A stretch of 64,000 nucleotides of DNA from Symbiodinium natans (lineage: Eukaryota > Sar > Dinophyceae > Suessiales > Symbiodiniaceae): NCBI GenBank assembly GCA_905221605.1, contig CAJNDS010002685.1, forward strand, positions 186,001 through 250,000, written 5' to 3'. This document shows, piece after piece, positions 12,680-24,022 of the stretch. The notes under the pieces are model-generated. The model did not search any database and was not told the DNA's origin. It saw only the letters and a program-made list of their open reading frames with translations. Positions within the stretch are counted from its first letter, which is position 1, and every line of letters begins with the position of its first letter. The position numbers and the translations under genes are program-made.

Positions 12680-13204
12680 ATGCAGCAGAGAAGCTCAATA
12701 CAATAAACATGAAACTATATGAAAAACAGCCCGCAAACCCCAACTGACCCTTCAGCTGCCAAGAGTCCCCGTCCAGCGCACCAGCGCCACGGGTACGTCC
12801 TCCAACCCTGGCCAGTCCTGGGGCCAGAATTTTCGGGCGTCGGCGATGAAGAACCGGTGCCTAAGCTACAGCGCCGGAGGGGTTCGGGCTTCAAGGATCG
12901 AAGATTTTGGGGTTTCGGCCACAGGCCCAGGGTGGAGGGAAACCTACCAAAGTACGAGCCTAAGCACACGAGTGCCTAGATTCCGACATCCTATGCCCGG
13001 TCCGTGAGCCCTACACGCTGAACTTGGCAATCGAATGCGCCGGGGAGCACGTTGCTGAAGACGGCCTGCCGAATGCGCTCGCGAATCTGCGCGAAGTCCC
13101 GAAGCCGAACCAGCCATGGCTGCTGATCCATAAAGGTGGCCACCTTAGTAGCATACATCTATATATATATATATGAGGTCGCCACCTTGAGGGTTCATTT
13201 GTCC
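12680..13204. other. Spacer before satellite array
   Basis: No gene recognised. It contains a TATATA run (about 13158-13173) flanked by two short near-inverted copies of a GGTGGCCACCTTA / GGTCGCCACCTT motif, just before the AT-rich satellite begins. Confidence 0.5.
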
Positions 13205-14145
13205 ATCAGGTCTTCTCTGTGTGTGTAAATAATTCAAATAATCTAAATAATCTAATTCGTCCGAAATAAATTTATTTGGGTTATTTAGATTCGCAGTGGA
13301 CCTAAATAAGCTAAATAATCTAATTCGGAGAAGTTAAATTATTTAGATTCTTTAGATTATTTAGATTCTTTAGATTATTTACATGCTTGGCTGGAAGAAT
13401 CTAATTATTTAGATTATTTAATTCCACGGTGGAACTAATAAATCTAAATAATCTAAATATTTCAATTCTTCGAACCAACGCATTTAAATAATTAAAAGAA
13501 TCTAAATAATCTAAATAATCTAAATAATCTAAATAATCTAAATAATCTAAATAATCTAAATAATCTAATTCGTCCGAATTAAAGTATTTAGATTATTTAG
13601 ATTCGCAGTGGACCTAAATAATCTAAATAATCTAATTCGGAGAAATTAAATGATTTAGATTCTTTAGATTATTTAGATTCTTTAGATTATTTAAATGCCT
13701 GGCTGGAAGAATCTAATTATTTAGATTATGTAGATTACTTAATTCCACGGTGGAACTAAATAATCTAAATAATCTAAATAATTCAATTCTTCGAGCCCAA
13801 GCATTTAAATAATCAAAAGAATCTAAATAATCAAAATATTCTAAATAATCTAATTCGTCCGAATTAAATTATTTAGATTATTTACATTCGCAGTGGACCT
13901 AAATTAAAAAATCTAAATAATCTAATTCGGAGAAATTAAATTATTTAGATTCTTTAGATTATTTAGATTCTTTTAATTATTTAAATGCCTGGCTGGAAGA
14001 ATCTAAATATTTAGATTATTTAGATTATTTAATTCCACGGTGGAACTAAATAATCTAAATAATCGAAATAATTCAATTCTTCGAGCCCAAGCATTTAAAT
14101 AATCAAAAAGAATCTAAATAATCTAAATAATCTACATAATCTAAT
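13205..14145. repeat. Mirror-symmetric AT-rich satellite, array 1
   Basis: The array is built from a 9-bp unit (TAATCTAAA) that changes strand at short conserved islands. The islands recur in fixed order: TTCGTCCGAA, GCAGTGGACC, TTCGGAGAAATT, GCCTGGCTGGAAGAATC, TTCCACGGTGGAA, TTCTTCGAGCCCAAGC. The TTCCACGGTGGAA centre occurs at about 13422, 13742 and 14032, giving periods of about 290-320 bp. Flanking 9-mers are inverted around four of the islands, so each period can fold into several hairpins. Confidence 0.9.
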
Positions 14146-15960
14146 GAAATGTGTGGTCAGGGTATAGCATTCGCGGGTCCTGGGTTTAAGCCGTTGGGGT
14201 TGGGGAAATTTGTGGTTTACAGTTTAAGGCTCGGGGTATAGCATTCATGGGTCGGGGTCTGGGGTTCGTAGATTTGGGTTTGGGGCTCATGGGATTCGAG
14301 CTGCAGCCAAGTCGCAGTTTGAGGTGCTCTGCCGGGTTCTGCGTCGACGACGCCTGTTGCCTGCATGGGCGATCTTTCTGGAGGTGACTTTTTGTGTAGC
14401 TGAACCCTAGCCTATAGGGGTAGACCCCAGAAGGGCCCATAATTTTGATCAACCCGCAGCTCCCAAAGTGTCATCTTGAAGCAGCTTCGGGCTCGCAGGA
14501 GAGGTCTGGGAAAATAGGTGGGGGTTGATAAACAATAGGGCCCTTTTGGGGGGATTTAGGGTTCAGGGTTTAGGGTTTAGGGTTTGGGGGGTTGATAAAA
14601 AATAGGGCCCTTCTTTGTTTGGGGAGTAGTATATTCTATTCCTTATAGTTCAGGGTACCCACAAAGGGCTCCAATTTTCATCAATTAAAGCATATTTATA
14701 CGAGACCTTGGCTCAGGCTCCGCCGCCAAAGCCGCGCGCCGGGCCAGAAGATGCGGCGGAGATGGTGGAGCCTGCTGAGCTACAGCGTAGGGTTTGAGGA
14801 TCAAGGCTGGAGTAAAGTTATGTGTTGGGGTGTTTAGGCCGTAGAAATTTGTGGTCAGGGTATAGCATTCGCGGGTCCTGGGTTTAGGCCTTTGGGGTTG
14901 GGGAAATTTGTGGTTTACAGTTTAAGGCTCAGGGTATAGCATTCATGGGTCGGGGTCTGGGGTTCGTAGATTTGGGTTTGGGGCTCATGGGATTCGAGCT
15001 GCAGCCAAGTCGCAGTTTGAGGTGCTCTGCCGGGTTCTGCGTCGACGACGCCTGTTGCCTGCATGGGCGATCTTTCTGGAGGTGACTTTTTGTGTAGCTG
15101 AACCCTAGCCTATAGGGGTAGACCCCAGAAGGGCCCATAATTTTGATCAACCCGCAGCTCCCAAAGTGTCATCTTGAAGCAGCTTCGGGCTCGCAGGAGA
15201 GGTCTGGGAAAATAGGTGGGGGTTGATAAACAATAGGGCCCTTTTGGGGGGATTTAGGGTTCAGGGTTTAGGGTTTAGGGTTTGGGGGGTTGATAAAAAA
15301 TAGGGCCCTTCTTTGTTTGGGGAGTAGTATATTCTATTCCTTATAGTTCAGGGTACCCACAAAGGGCTCCAATTTTCATCAATTAAAGCATATTTATACG
15401 AGACCTTGGCTCAGGCTCCGCCGCCAAAGCCGCGCGCCGGGCCAGAAGATGCGGCGGAGATGGTGGAGCCTGCTGAGCTACAGCGTAGGGTTTGAGGATC
15501 AAGGCTGGAGTAAAGTTATGTGTTGGGGTGTTTAGGCCGTAGAAATTTGTGGTCAGGGTATAGCATTCGCGGGTCCTGGGTTTAGGCCTTTGGGGTTGGG
15601 GAAATTTGTGGTTTACAGTTTAAGGCTCAGGGTATAGCATTCATGGGTCGGGGTCTGGGGTTCGTAGATTTGGGTTTGGGGCTCATGGGATTCGAGCTGC
15701 AGCCAAGTCGCAGTTTGAGGTGCTCTGCCGGGTTCTGCGTCGACGACGCCTGTTGCCTGCATGGGCGATCTTTCTGGAGGTGGCTTTTTGTGTAGACCTA
15801 AAGCCCTAAACCCTAGCCTATAGGGGTGGAACATCAAAAAGGAACTTGCGAAGGAACAAACGGACGAGGGGATCAAGCCCACTGGGGCAGTGGGGCTCCG
15901 CATCAGCGCCTCCGGGACTGTGACACTGTGCGGCTCGCTACGATGGGAATTTAGGGTTTT
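14146..15960. repeat. 698-bp tandem repeat, 2 full copies + partial third
   Basis: The marker GGTATAGCATTCGCGGGTCC begins at 14161, 14859 and 15557, which are exactly 698 bp apart. The copies are nearly identical over their whole length. The third follows the pattern to about 15800 and then diverges. Each unit contains a short telomere-like run (GGGTTTAGGGTTTAGGG) and a GGGCCC-centred segment. Repeated minus-strand frames (for example 14186-14452 and 14929-15150) are repeat artefacts. The block sits inside the satellite region, between its two arrays. Confidence 0.95.
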
Positions 15961-17737
15961 GCATCTTTTGCAGTATGCGCGTTTGGATGTTTTTCGGGTT
16001 TAGTCTGTAGGATTGGGGCATCTTAAGGTTTAGGCGCTGACTGGGGTGTTGGGTGTTCCAGGGTTGTGTTTTAGTTTTTTTTCTGTATGTTGCGTTTGGA
16101 GGTTGATTTTAGGGTTTAGTGTTTTGGGGGTGTTTTAAATTGTTTTTAGGGTTTGGGCGTTTTAAGGTTTAGGGCTCTTTAGGTGTTTGGGCTTTAGGTT
16201 GCTGTCAGGGTGTTGGGCGTGTTTGAGCCTTAACCCTAGTCTTTTGAGCCATCAGCTCCTCAATGGGGTCTAGGGTTAAGGGTTTAGGGTCTAGGGTTTA
16301 AGGTTTAGGGTTTAGGGACCCTAAGCCTAGCCGTAAATCCCAAACCCTAAACTCTGAAACCCTAAGCCTAAACCCCTAAAGCCCTCAACCCCATATCCCT
16401 AGCCCTCTAGAGCGGCCCAACTCACTGGTATGATTATAGTCTTGAGTCAAAACCAGTTTAGGCTTTCGGGTTTTTTGGCTTTGTGTTTGGGGTTTTGGGT
16501 GTAGGGTTTAGGTATTAGGGGTACTTGTCTCTGACATTGCAGAACATACAGTTGACAGGGTTGCTGCCTGTACTTGCTCAGACAGAACGTGTAGCCCCTT
16601 ACATTTTTCTTAGAATTAAGTTTCAGCCTTAGTTCTCTGGCAGGGGCGGGGTGTACATTGCAACCCGAGACCCTAAACCCCAAACCCTAAAAGCCATCCC
16701 TGAGGACGACCTCTAGAAATAGTATCGCCCGTAGGATGAAGCTTGCAAGGGGCCCTGCGGCTATTAGGTATCCAAGGGTTTGGGGCTCAGGGTCTAGGGC
16801 TAAGGGTTTAGGGTCTACTTGAAGGACTGACATCCCAATTCGAACAACATTTGGGAATTCAGGGGGGTTTATAATTGGGTTCTATAACCTTCATGGGTAC
16901 TTACAACCCACTTAAGACTGTACTGATATCCCAGTTAAAGTTATATGGGGGGATTTAGGGGTCTTCCAATTGGGTTCTCAGTGCAGTCTTTGTTGGCTAT
17001 ATGCACCCATGGACTAAGTTCGAATTTAAAAACCCAGAACCAATCTAGGTCCACGATTAGGCCCAAACTGGACTGCTCCGTCTTGATGCTTCTCACCTCG
17101 ACAGGATCCCGTGCGGTGCTCGTTTAGGGTTTCTTCTACTGTGGCTAGAGGCGTTCACGCCGCGCACCTACTCGTTTAGGGTATACTGGGCTGACATCTG
17201 ACCCCATCCCAAAAGTTAAACTTTTAGCCTCTGATTGTGAAAAACACAGAAGACCAAAAAGTCAAAGGCCTAAGAGCCGACCAGAAGGCAGCCAAGGTTT
17301 AGGGTTTAGGGATAAGACCGAGCCCTTCTCCGCGATGAAGGCCATCCGAAAGAACTCCTACACCCTTCGACCGTAGTGGTTTAGGGTTCAGGGTTTAGGG
17401 TTTAGGAACCCGATACCCTGAACCCTAAGAACCCAAAAATTGGCCTGCAAATGGCGGGGGTTTACGATAAGCAGGGACCCCTCATATCGGACCCAGACCA
17501 CGAGGATCCCAATATAAAACAGGACCCCAATCAGGTACCCTACACCCTAAAAACCCTAAAAAACCTAAACCCTATATGGGCATATAAACCCTAAACCTCC
17601 GAATTTCGGAAACCCCCCCATCTCCGCATGCCACAGCAAGCAAAGACTGGAGCTTCGATAGTCTACAGTTTCGGGCTTTGCTTGGGGCTTTGGTTTAGGG
17701 TTTAGGGTTTAGGGCTTAGGGGCTTATATGATAAGGA
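15961..17737. repeat. Degenerate TTTAGGG-rich DNA, no gene
   Basis: The plus strand is full of TTTAGGG-like words (for example about 16270-16320 and 17290-17310) and reverse-complement CCCTAAA words (about 16335-16400 and 17520-17600), so orientation switches several times. No coding region is recognised. Confidence 0.7.
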
Positions 17738-18765
17738 TGTCTCTAAATAATCTAAATAATCTAATTCGGAGAAATTGAATTATTTAGATTCTTTAGAATA
17801 TTTAGATTCTTTAAAATATTTAAATGCGTGGCTGGAAGAATCTAATTATTTAGACTATTTAGATTATTTAATTCCACGGTGGAACTAAATAATCTAAATA
17901 ATCTAAATAAATCATTTCTTCGAACCAACGCATTTAAATAATTAAAAGAATCTAAATAATCTAACTAATCTAAATAATCTAAATAATCTAATTCGTCCGA
18001 ATTAAATTATTTAGATTATTTAGATTCGCAGTGGACCTAAATAATCTAAATAATCTAATTCGGAGAAATAAATTATTTAGATTCTTTAGATTTTTTAAAT
18101 GCCTGGCTGGAAGAATCTAATTATTTAGATTATTTAGATTATTTAATTCCACGGTGGAACTAAATAATCTAAATAATCTAAATAACTCAATTCTTCGAGC
18201 CCAAGCATCTAATAATTAAAAGAATCTAAATAATCTAAATAATCTAATTCGTCCGAATTAGGATTACATTATTTAGATTATTTAGATTCGCAGTGGACCT
18301 AAATAGGGAGAAATTAAATTATTTAGATTCTTTAGATTATTTAGATTCTTTAGATGATTTAAATGCCTGGCTGGAAGAATCTAATTATTCAGATTATTTA
18401 GATTATTTAATGCCACGGTGGAACTAAATAATCTAAATAATCTAAATAATTCAATTCTTCGAGCCCAAGCATTTAAATAGTCAAAAGAATCTAAATAATC
18501 TAAATAATCAAAATAATCTAAATAATCTAATTCGTCCGAACTAAATTATTTAGATTATTTAGATTCGCAGTGGACCTAAATAAACTAAATAATCTGATTC
18601 GGAGAAATTGAATTATTTAGATTCTTTAGATTATTTAGGTTCTTTTAATTATTTAAATGCCTGGCTGGAAGAATCTAATTATTTAGATTATTTAGATTAT
18701 TTAATTCCACGGTGGAACTAAATAGTCTAAATAATCTAAATAATTTACTTCAGCCTAATTAAATC
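17738..18765. repeat. Mirror-symmetric AT-rich satellite, array 2
   Basis: Same family and same orientation as the array at 13205-14145. TTCCACGGTGGAA (one copy TGCCACGGTGGAA) recurs at about 17872, 18147, 18412 and 18706, with periods of about 265-295 bp. The CTGGCTGGAAGAATC island recurs at about 17830, 18105, 18367 and 18662. Monomers carry scattered substitutions and one lacks the island after GCAGTGGACC (about 18300). Confidence 0.9.
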
Positions 18766-19538
18766 ATTTAATTATTCAAAATATTGAAATTATTTAAATA
18801 ATTTACATTATTGAAATAGAGTAGCTAGAGAATTAATTTATTTAGATTCTTTAGATTATTTAATTCATATATTAAAATATTTAAAAAAAACAAGCGACAA
18901 ATAGACCCGAAAGGTTCCTCTCTCATAGATATATATATATACATACAAACATAGACACACTGTACACACCTATACATAGAGAAAACTTACATATTCAGAC
19001 GTTCAACACAAATACATCTACAGTACCTGCAGAAAATCAAATATACAAAGAGAGCAAGAGAGAGTTCGCGATGAACCGGGTCGATTTATCTATAAATATT
19101 CTCCGAGGCAACCTTGAAAGAAAACATTTTGATGTGCATTGGGCATTTGGGGATGGGAGACCCGGGCGAGGAGTACAGCAGACCCGGTCGAGGGCACTAC
19201 CCGAGTTGAAATCTAACGACACAGCTTGATGAATGACTTGTTCCACAAAGCCGAAGCTTCTTTCATACAAAAGCGAAAATGTCCAACATGGCATTGGCAC
19301 TTTGATAGGGCATTCCAAAGGTGAAGCAACATAAGTAAACCCGTTTGACCAGTGTAAATATTGAGCGAAGTACAAGCTAAGTGTCTGCCTCTGGAGTACA
19401 TCCCGATGTGGTTAGTTCAGTTTTCGAGAATCGAGCTCCGAAGCCCGACGTACTGCTTATGGGGTTCAGGGTTTGGCGATTTAGGGGTTCAGGGTTTTGG
19501 CTGCGGAGTTTACGGGTTTAGCGCTTTGGGTTTAGGGT
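18766..19538. other. AT-rich satellite edge and spacer
   Basis: TTATTTAAATAAT-like text fades by about 18890, followed by a TATATATA/ACATACA patch (18925-18965). A minus-strand frame at 19037-19401 has no recognised motif. Short telomere-like words occur at about 19460-19540. Confidence 0.5.
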
Positions 19539-20117
19539 TCACGAAAAACCCCATGCAACCTTTGGGCAGCCTGGCCGCTGAAGGTGTGCTCTGGAAATTG
19601 GTCTCTTGGGAGATTCCGCCCTCGGCGGAGCGCCCCCAAACACCCAGCAGACGGGGCTGAAACACTGCTTGGCCTCAGTTAACCAGAGTCGTGATTTTCG
19701 GGGAGTTTGGGAGAAGCGCACAGCAATGAAGCTGTTTGGGGGCAACTTCACATAGGAAGTGTGAACAATCGGCACATGTCGGCGCCGAACTCTGAGCAGT
19801 GGACCCGTGGCATTCCTGTGGTCGAAAAGGGAGCGCGGATGTGCCGGGGCAACGAAGGCCATATCAGAGTCACACAGCAAAATGAAAACGTCATCGTTGT
19901 CCAGGTCAATCTTGGTCTGGCTGAGGACAAAAGCCGAGTTCCGGAGGAGTGTCTGATCGGCCTCGTAGAACGAGTTTGCCTGCCGTATGTAACCATAGTT
20001 GGACACACGATCTGTGCCACCCTGCTTCTTCACGTCGCAGACCATGTTTGGCGGCGGCTTTCCCTCAAAAAGGTCAATCCAACTCGAGCTGCGTTTCCTG
20101 GCATGGTGCACTAGCAA
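19539..20117 (-). CDS. Exon of possible glycosyltransferase-like protein
   Basis: The 192-codon minus-strand frame contains segments typical of GT-A-fold sugar transferases: YGYIRQANSFYEAD followed about 35 residues later by FILLCDSDMAFVAP, in which DSD would be the metal-binding D-x-D motif. The start is probably a splice acceptor near 20108-20112 (AG before GCACCATGCC), not the Met. The protein-like part ends near 19750; what follows becomes Pro/Arg-rich and ends in telomere-like sequence. The family call rests on motif pattern only. With the exon at 20165-20536 it likely forms one gene. Confidence 0.45.
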   Translation of the reverse strand: MLVHHARKRSSSWIDLFEGKPPPNMVCDVKKQGGTDRVSNYGYIRQANSFYEADQTLLRNSAFVLSQTKIDLDNDDVFILLCDSDMAFVAPAHPRSLFDHRNATGPLLRVRRRHVPIVHTSYVKLPPNSFIAVRFSQTPRKSRLWLTEAKQCFSPVCWVFGGAPPRAESPKRPISRAHLQRPGCPKVAWGFS

Positions 20118-20164
20118 TGTCGAAAGTCAAAACTCTCAAACCGCGACTGACCCTAATCGAACCC

Positions 20165-20536
20165 TCAACTGTCAACCCCTGCAAACTTCCAACTTTGAAG
20201 CCTCCGACCCCTCAGCGGCTCAATCCCGAAGCCTTTTTGGGAGTTGCTCCTCTGCTCGAGGTTGCCTGCCGCGCCCTCTTTCGCCGCGAAGAGGGCGTCC
20301 CACTTCGCATGCAGGCGTCCGGCCACACGCCGATCCTCTTCCGACTCCTCATCCCAAACAAGCACCAGCGCAGTGTTCGGCCAAAAGTCCTGGAGTGGCC
20401 AGAAGTGGTAATAGCTAGGGAGGAACACCTCATCCAAGTCAGTCAGAGCGCCATGGAAGACGCGCAGAAAGGTCACCACGGATGGCCAGCTGCCACCAAC
20501 CATCCTGACTTCGAGCCGAGAAGACACGGACTCCAT
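20165..20536 (-). CDS. Upstream exon of the glycosyltransferase-like gene
   Basis: The 123-codon frame begins with a sensible N-terminal-like stretch (VTFLRVFHGALTDLDEVF, then HFWPLQDFWPNTALVLVWDEES). This pattern of a short beta strand followed by an acidic loop is common at the start of GT-A-like domains. The convincing part ends near 20265 (AAKEGAAGNLEQ); the downstream codons may be intron. Dinoflagellate introns often use non-canonical GC/GA donors, so the exact donor is not assigned. Confidence 0.4.
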   Translation of the reverse strand: MESVSSRLEVRMVGGSWPSVVTFLRVFHGALTDLDEVFLPSYYHFWPLQDFWPNTALVLVWDEESEEDRRVAGRLHAKWDALFAAKEGAAGNLEQRSNSQKGFGIEPLRGRRLQSWKFAGVDS

Positions 20537-20707
20537 TGCTTAGTAGCAACTCGCAGAGCAAACTCAACTGTGGCCACATGTGTGATGGCAACTTACAATG
20601 GCACTTGCACAGACAAGTTGGTATGGCAAGGGCCCCCCTTTAAGCAGTACAGCCGTGGTGCCGCGCAACAGGACTTTGTTCCTAGCTGGCAGCTGGCACT
20701 TGCTGAG

Positions 20708-21100
20708 TTACACCAGTTGAGTCAGCATATCAGCATGAAGGCGGCCAAACTGCCCCCAAGATTGCCTTGAGCCTTTGCCAGATCCAGGGTCTTGGGCTGA
20801 GGGCTTTGCTGCGATCTTACTCAAGGATGCGCCTTCACGATCTGCAGCGGCCGACGAAGTTGCGACCATTGGTGAGGATAGAGGCCTCGACTGGTGCTTG
20901 AACTTGACAGTGAACATGCCTAGTGTAGGCAATTCGGGGTTTGACTCTGAACCCGGCACTGTTGTGGGCAGCGCTTCTTTCCTTAAGGGGCTTTGCACTT
21001 GACATGTTCCGCTCTGCTGATCGCTTCCCCTCGCCTCCAGCAAAAATAGATCCCTCCGTGCCAAGGCGCAATAGTACCGAATGTCTGACTGCAGCTCCAT
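20708..21100 (-). CDS. Possible further upstream exon, unrecognised
   Basis: The minus-strand frame of 130 codons is on the same strand as, and just upstream of, the glycosyltransferase-like exons. It is Ser/Ala/Lys-rich with no domain signature, and the plus strand is partly open in the same place (20775-21002). It could be the N-terminal region of the same gene or may not be coding. Confidence 0.2.
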   Translation of the reverse strand: MELQSDIRYYCALARRDLFLLEARGSDQQSGTCQVQSPLRKEALPTTVPGSESNPELPTLGMFTVKFKHQSRPLSSPMVATSSAAADREGASLSKIAAKPSAQDPGSGKGSRQSWGQFGRLHADMLTQLV

Positions 21101-22863
21101 GCTTTCCAGGTCATGGCAGTCCCAAGCGTGGTACTGCCACTGCTGCAGTCTGCTACAGCACTCATCATCTTGAAGAACAGATCTTCGTGGGGGACTTCAG
21201 AGTTCCTGGAGCCTGAAACAAGACTACTTCACCATCTTCACCGTCTTCACCCCAAGCAATCCCTTCGAGAGGGTCCTTTTGCAGGCGTGTTAGGCTGAGT
21301 CGATCACTATCTGCCTATCTCTTCGAGGGCTCACCAGACTCCCCGTCCTTGAGCCTGACCCTGAAGACGAAAGCCTGTAGACTAACCAGCCCTGCAACAC
21401 CCTCCAACTCGCTTTCTTGCAACTTCGGTTTGCACGTTGCTGCAGCTGGTTGGCCGTGTTCGGCACAGTCAGACTGCGCAGATGTTGTATCCGCAAATTC
21501 GCCGATACTTTTGCACATGCATGCTTCTGCTGGTGAAACTGTCGCCCGGTCGTACTTGCAAAGACACCCCCAGTAGACGAAGATGGTAACTGCCGCTCAT
21601 CCGCTAGTTTTGCTGATTCAAAACCGAAAGGGTGCGGTTGCATGGCATGAGTGTTTCATGAGGTAAGTCAGTGGCAGTCGAATGCCAGTATCGGCGACAT
21701 GACGCCACGCTCGTGAAGCCTGGCGCGAGTTCTTTATTGCCGCGACTCCGGTGAGCTCCAAGAGTCTCCCACAGCTCCCACCCTTGCACCCCTAAACAAC
21801 GAAAGCCCCAGACTTGACTCAACGGATTTTCGAACCAAACTGCCGGGATCTTGCATCCATGGGATCTCCCCCAGCTCACAGTTGCAGCGATGACAGTGAT
21901 GAATTGCTGTATTCCTGAAACGCCTGAAAGGAGCCTCGATTTCTGGCTTCTGTACAGTCCAGCTGTAGCATTTGGACGACTGAGCAGGCGCACATCACGC
22001 TTTGGGCCTCTGCCAAACGTTCAAGCGACGTGCTCCGGCCAAAGAATCAATGGACATAGTGACAGAGTCTATATCCTGGACTCACCCTAAATGCCCTTGG
22101 CCAACCTCTTCGAAACACCGAAGCTCCAAACCCTGTGCCGTACCGATTAGGACTGGAGCTTTAATGTTCAGCTTCTCGTGTGTAGAACGGCGACGGTCTT
22201 AACACGCTTGACAAGATGTGTCGCGGTTTGACGATAGGGACAAACTGCTCCTCTGCAGTAGATCTGCAGTTGCAGACACGTAGGTGATAATCACTGTAGC
22301 AACCATGAGACTCGTCCTAGTGAACCTGATTACTACAGATTGTCATCTCAAGCATGCTACTCGAGGTTTCAGCAGACATGAGTTATGATGGCCATAATGT
22401 GATTATGTTAAAAGCAGCCGTGGGCGCCGGCTTTGTCGAGAAAGCGTGCGCATATGGAGGGAAGGGCGCATAATTTCAACATTCATACAAGTTATAAACT
22501 GGCAAGAATGAGCCAAACTTGAAGTCATGACGAGCATAGCACCGACAGCAAGACCAGCTGTGTTAACACATCTTGAGAGCTTGGTCCATGTTGGTGCTGA
22601 CTGCACTACTCAAGGATGTCCTTCTCCTACTCCACCGTTTCAGCCCCCTGGCACTTCGAAGCCTGCCAGGCTGCCAAGGCAAGTCGGACATTCTTCATCC
22701 AACTTACGCGACAGTCCCGGAAGCGCTTGCAGCGGCAGTCAGATCACTGTACAAAAGCTGACAGCCGATCTAGGCAATGAAAACCGACTGGAAGCAGCGA
22801 CTAGCAACTCAGATCTTGTCGGGACCGTGCGGTCCTGCAGCAACCGAATTCTGAACAATCAAT
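21101..22863. other. No recognised gene
   Basis: Only frames of 60-130 codons are seen on either strand (for example 21604-21993 minus, 22527-22865 plus). None has a recognisable motif. A CTTCACCATCTTCACCGTCTTCACC triplet-like repeat lies at about 21225-21253. Confidence 0.4.
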
Positions 22864-22917
22864 GAGTCAATCAATCAATCAATCAATCAATCAGTCAATC
22901 AATCAAATCAATCAATG
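22864..22917. repeat. TCAA tetranucleotide microsatellite
   Basis: About 13 TCAA/AATC units with one GTCA interruption. Confidence 0.95.
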
Positions 22918-23103
22918 AAATCAAGGATGTCCGGATCTCAATCAAGAGCCTACTTGGCTAAACAAGCCTTGACTTCTCGGGTAACAGGCAAATCAACCAA
23001 GCATAACTCAGCAAACAGGAGTGCAAATCAGAAAACACGGCGGTGCAAATCAGAAAACACCAAGGCACGAATCAGAAACAAAAGTCAGCAAGAGTGGGCG
23101 CAC

Positions 23104-24022
23104 TGTTTTTCCCTAAAAGCCCTACACCCTACACCCTAAGAACCCCTGAACCCCAAACCCAACAAAACCTAAACCCTAAAAGCCCCTCAACTTCAAACCC
23201 CGAAAACTCACAACCTTATAAACCCCTAGGCCCTAAACCCCAATAATTCCAAACCGTAAAGAACCCCAAACCCTAAACGCCAAAACCCCTAAACATAGGC
23301 ACTTTGTTTCATCATGCGAGCATTGTGTTTGCAAATGGGGCGGGCTGCGCCCCCCCAAACCCCCTCGCTTTATTCTTTTTCGAACCCATCATGCGAGTGT
23401 TGCGTTTGCAAATGGGAGGCGGGGCTAAAAATCCCAAAACCCTAAACCCCAAAAACCCCTAAAGCCTAAAAACCCCCCAAGCCCTAAAAACCCCTAAACC
23501 CTAAAATCCTCGAAGCCCTAAACCCCAAAAGCCCAACCCTAAACCCCAAAACCCCCTAAAGCCTAAAAAACCCTGAGGCCCAAACCAAAACAAGCCCAAA
23601 CCCTAAAAAACCCTAAACTCTAAACCCCCAAAAAACCCTGCAAAAACCTTACACCCCAAACCCTCAAAAACCCTGAACCCTAAATCCAAAAACAAACCTA
23701 AACCCTCAAGCCCTCAACCCAAAACAAAACCTGAGCTCTAAACCGCAAAAAAAAAAAACAAACCCTAAAACCCCCTAAGCCCTCAACCCTAAACACCCCA
23801 AGACCTGCACCCTAAAAAACCCTAAACCCTGAAAACCCTTGTTAATTAAATCAAACCTTGCTGCTCCAGCGCAAGTGATAAATTTGTTACCATAGGGGTC
23901 TGTATAGGGGTCTACCGACGCCTATCATACCCTAAACCTAAACCCTAAACACACACCCTTAAACCTATCATGTTAACTTAGGTTAGGTTAAGGTAAGGTT
24001 AGGTTAGGTTAGGTTAGGTTTA
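23104..24022. repeat. Degenerate CCCTAAA array ending in GGTTA pentamers
   Basis: From 23104 to about 23850 the plus strand is almost entirely variants of CCCTAAA with varying A and C run lengths. Two copies of a TTTCATCATGCGAGCATTG-like segment lie inside (about 23304 and 23388; the second reads CATCATGCGAGTGTTG). A separate TAGGTTAGGTT pentamer run (GGTTA, about 23978-24022) follows, of a different unit type from the heptamer. Confidence 0.85.

Noticed and set aside
14186-15903. Three near-identical minus-strand frames (MIKIMGPSG... and relatives)
   Set aside because: They recur only because of the 698-bp tandem repeat and carry no protein family features.
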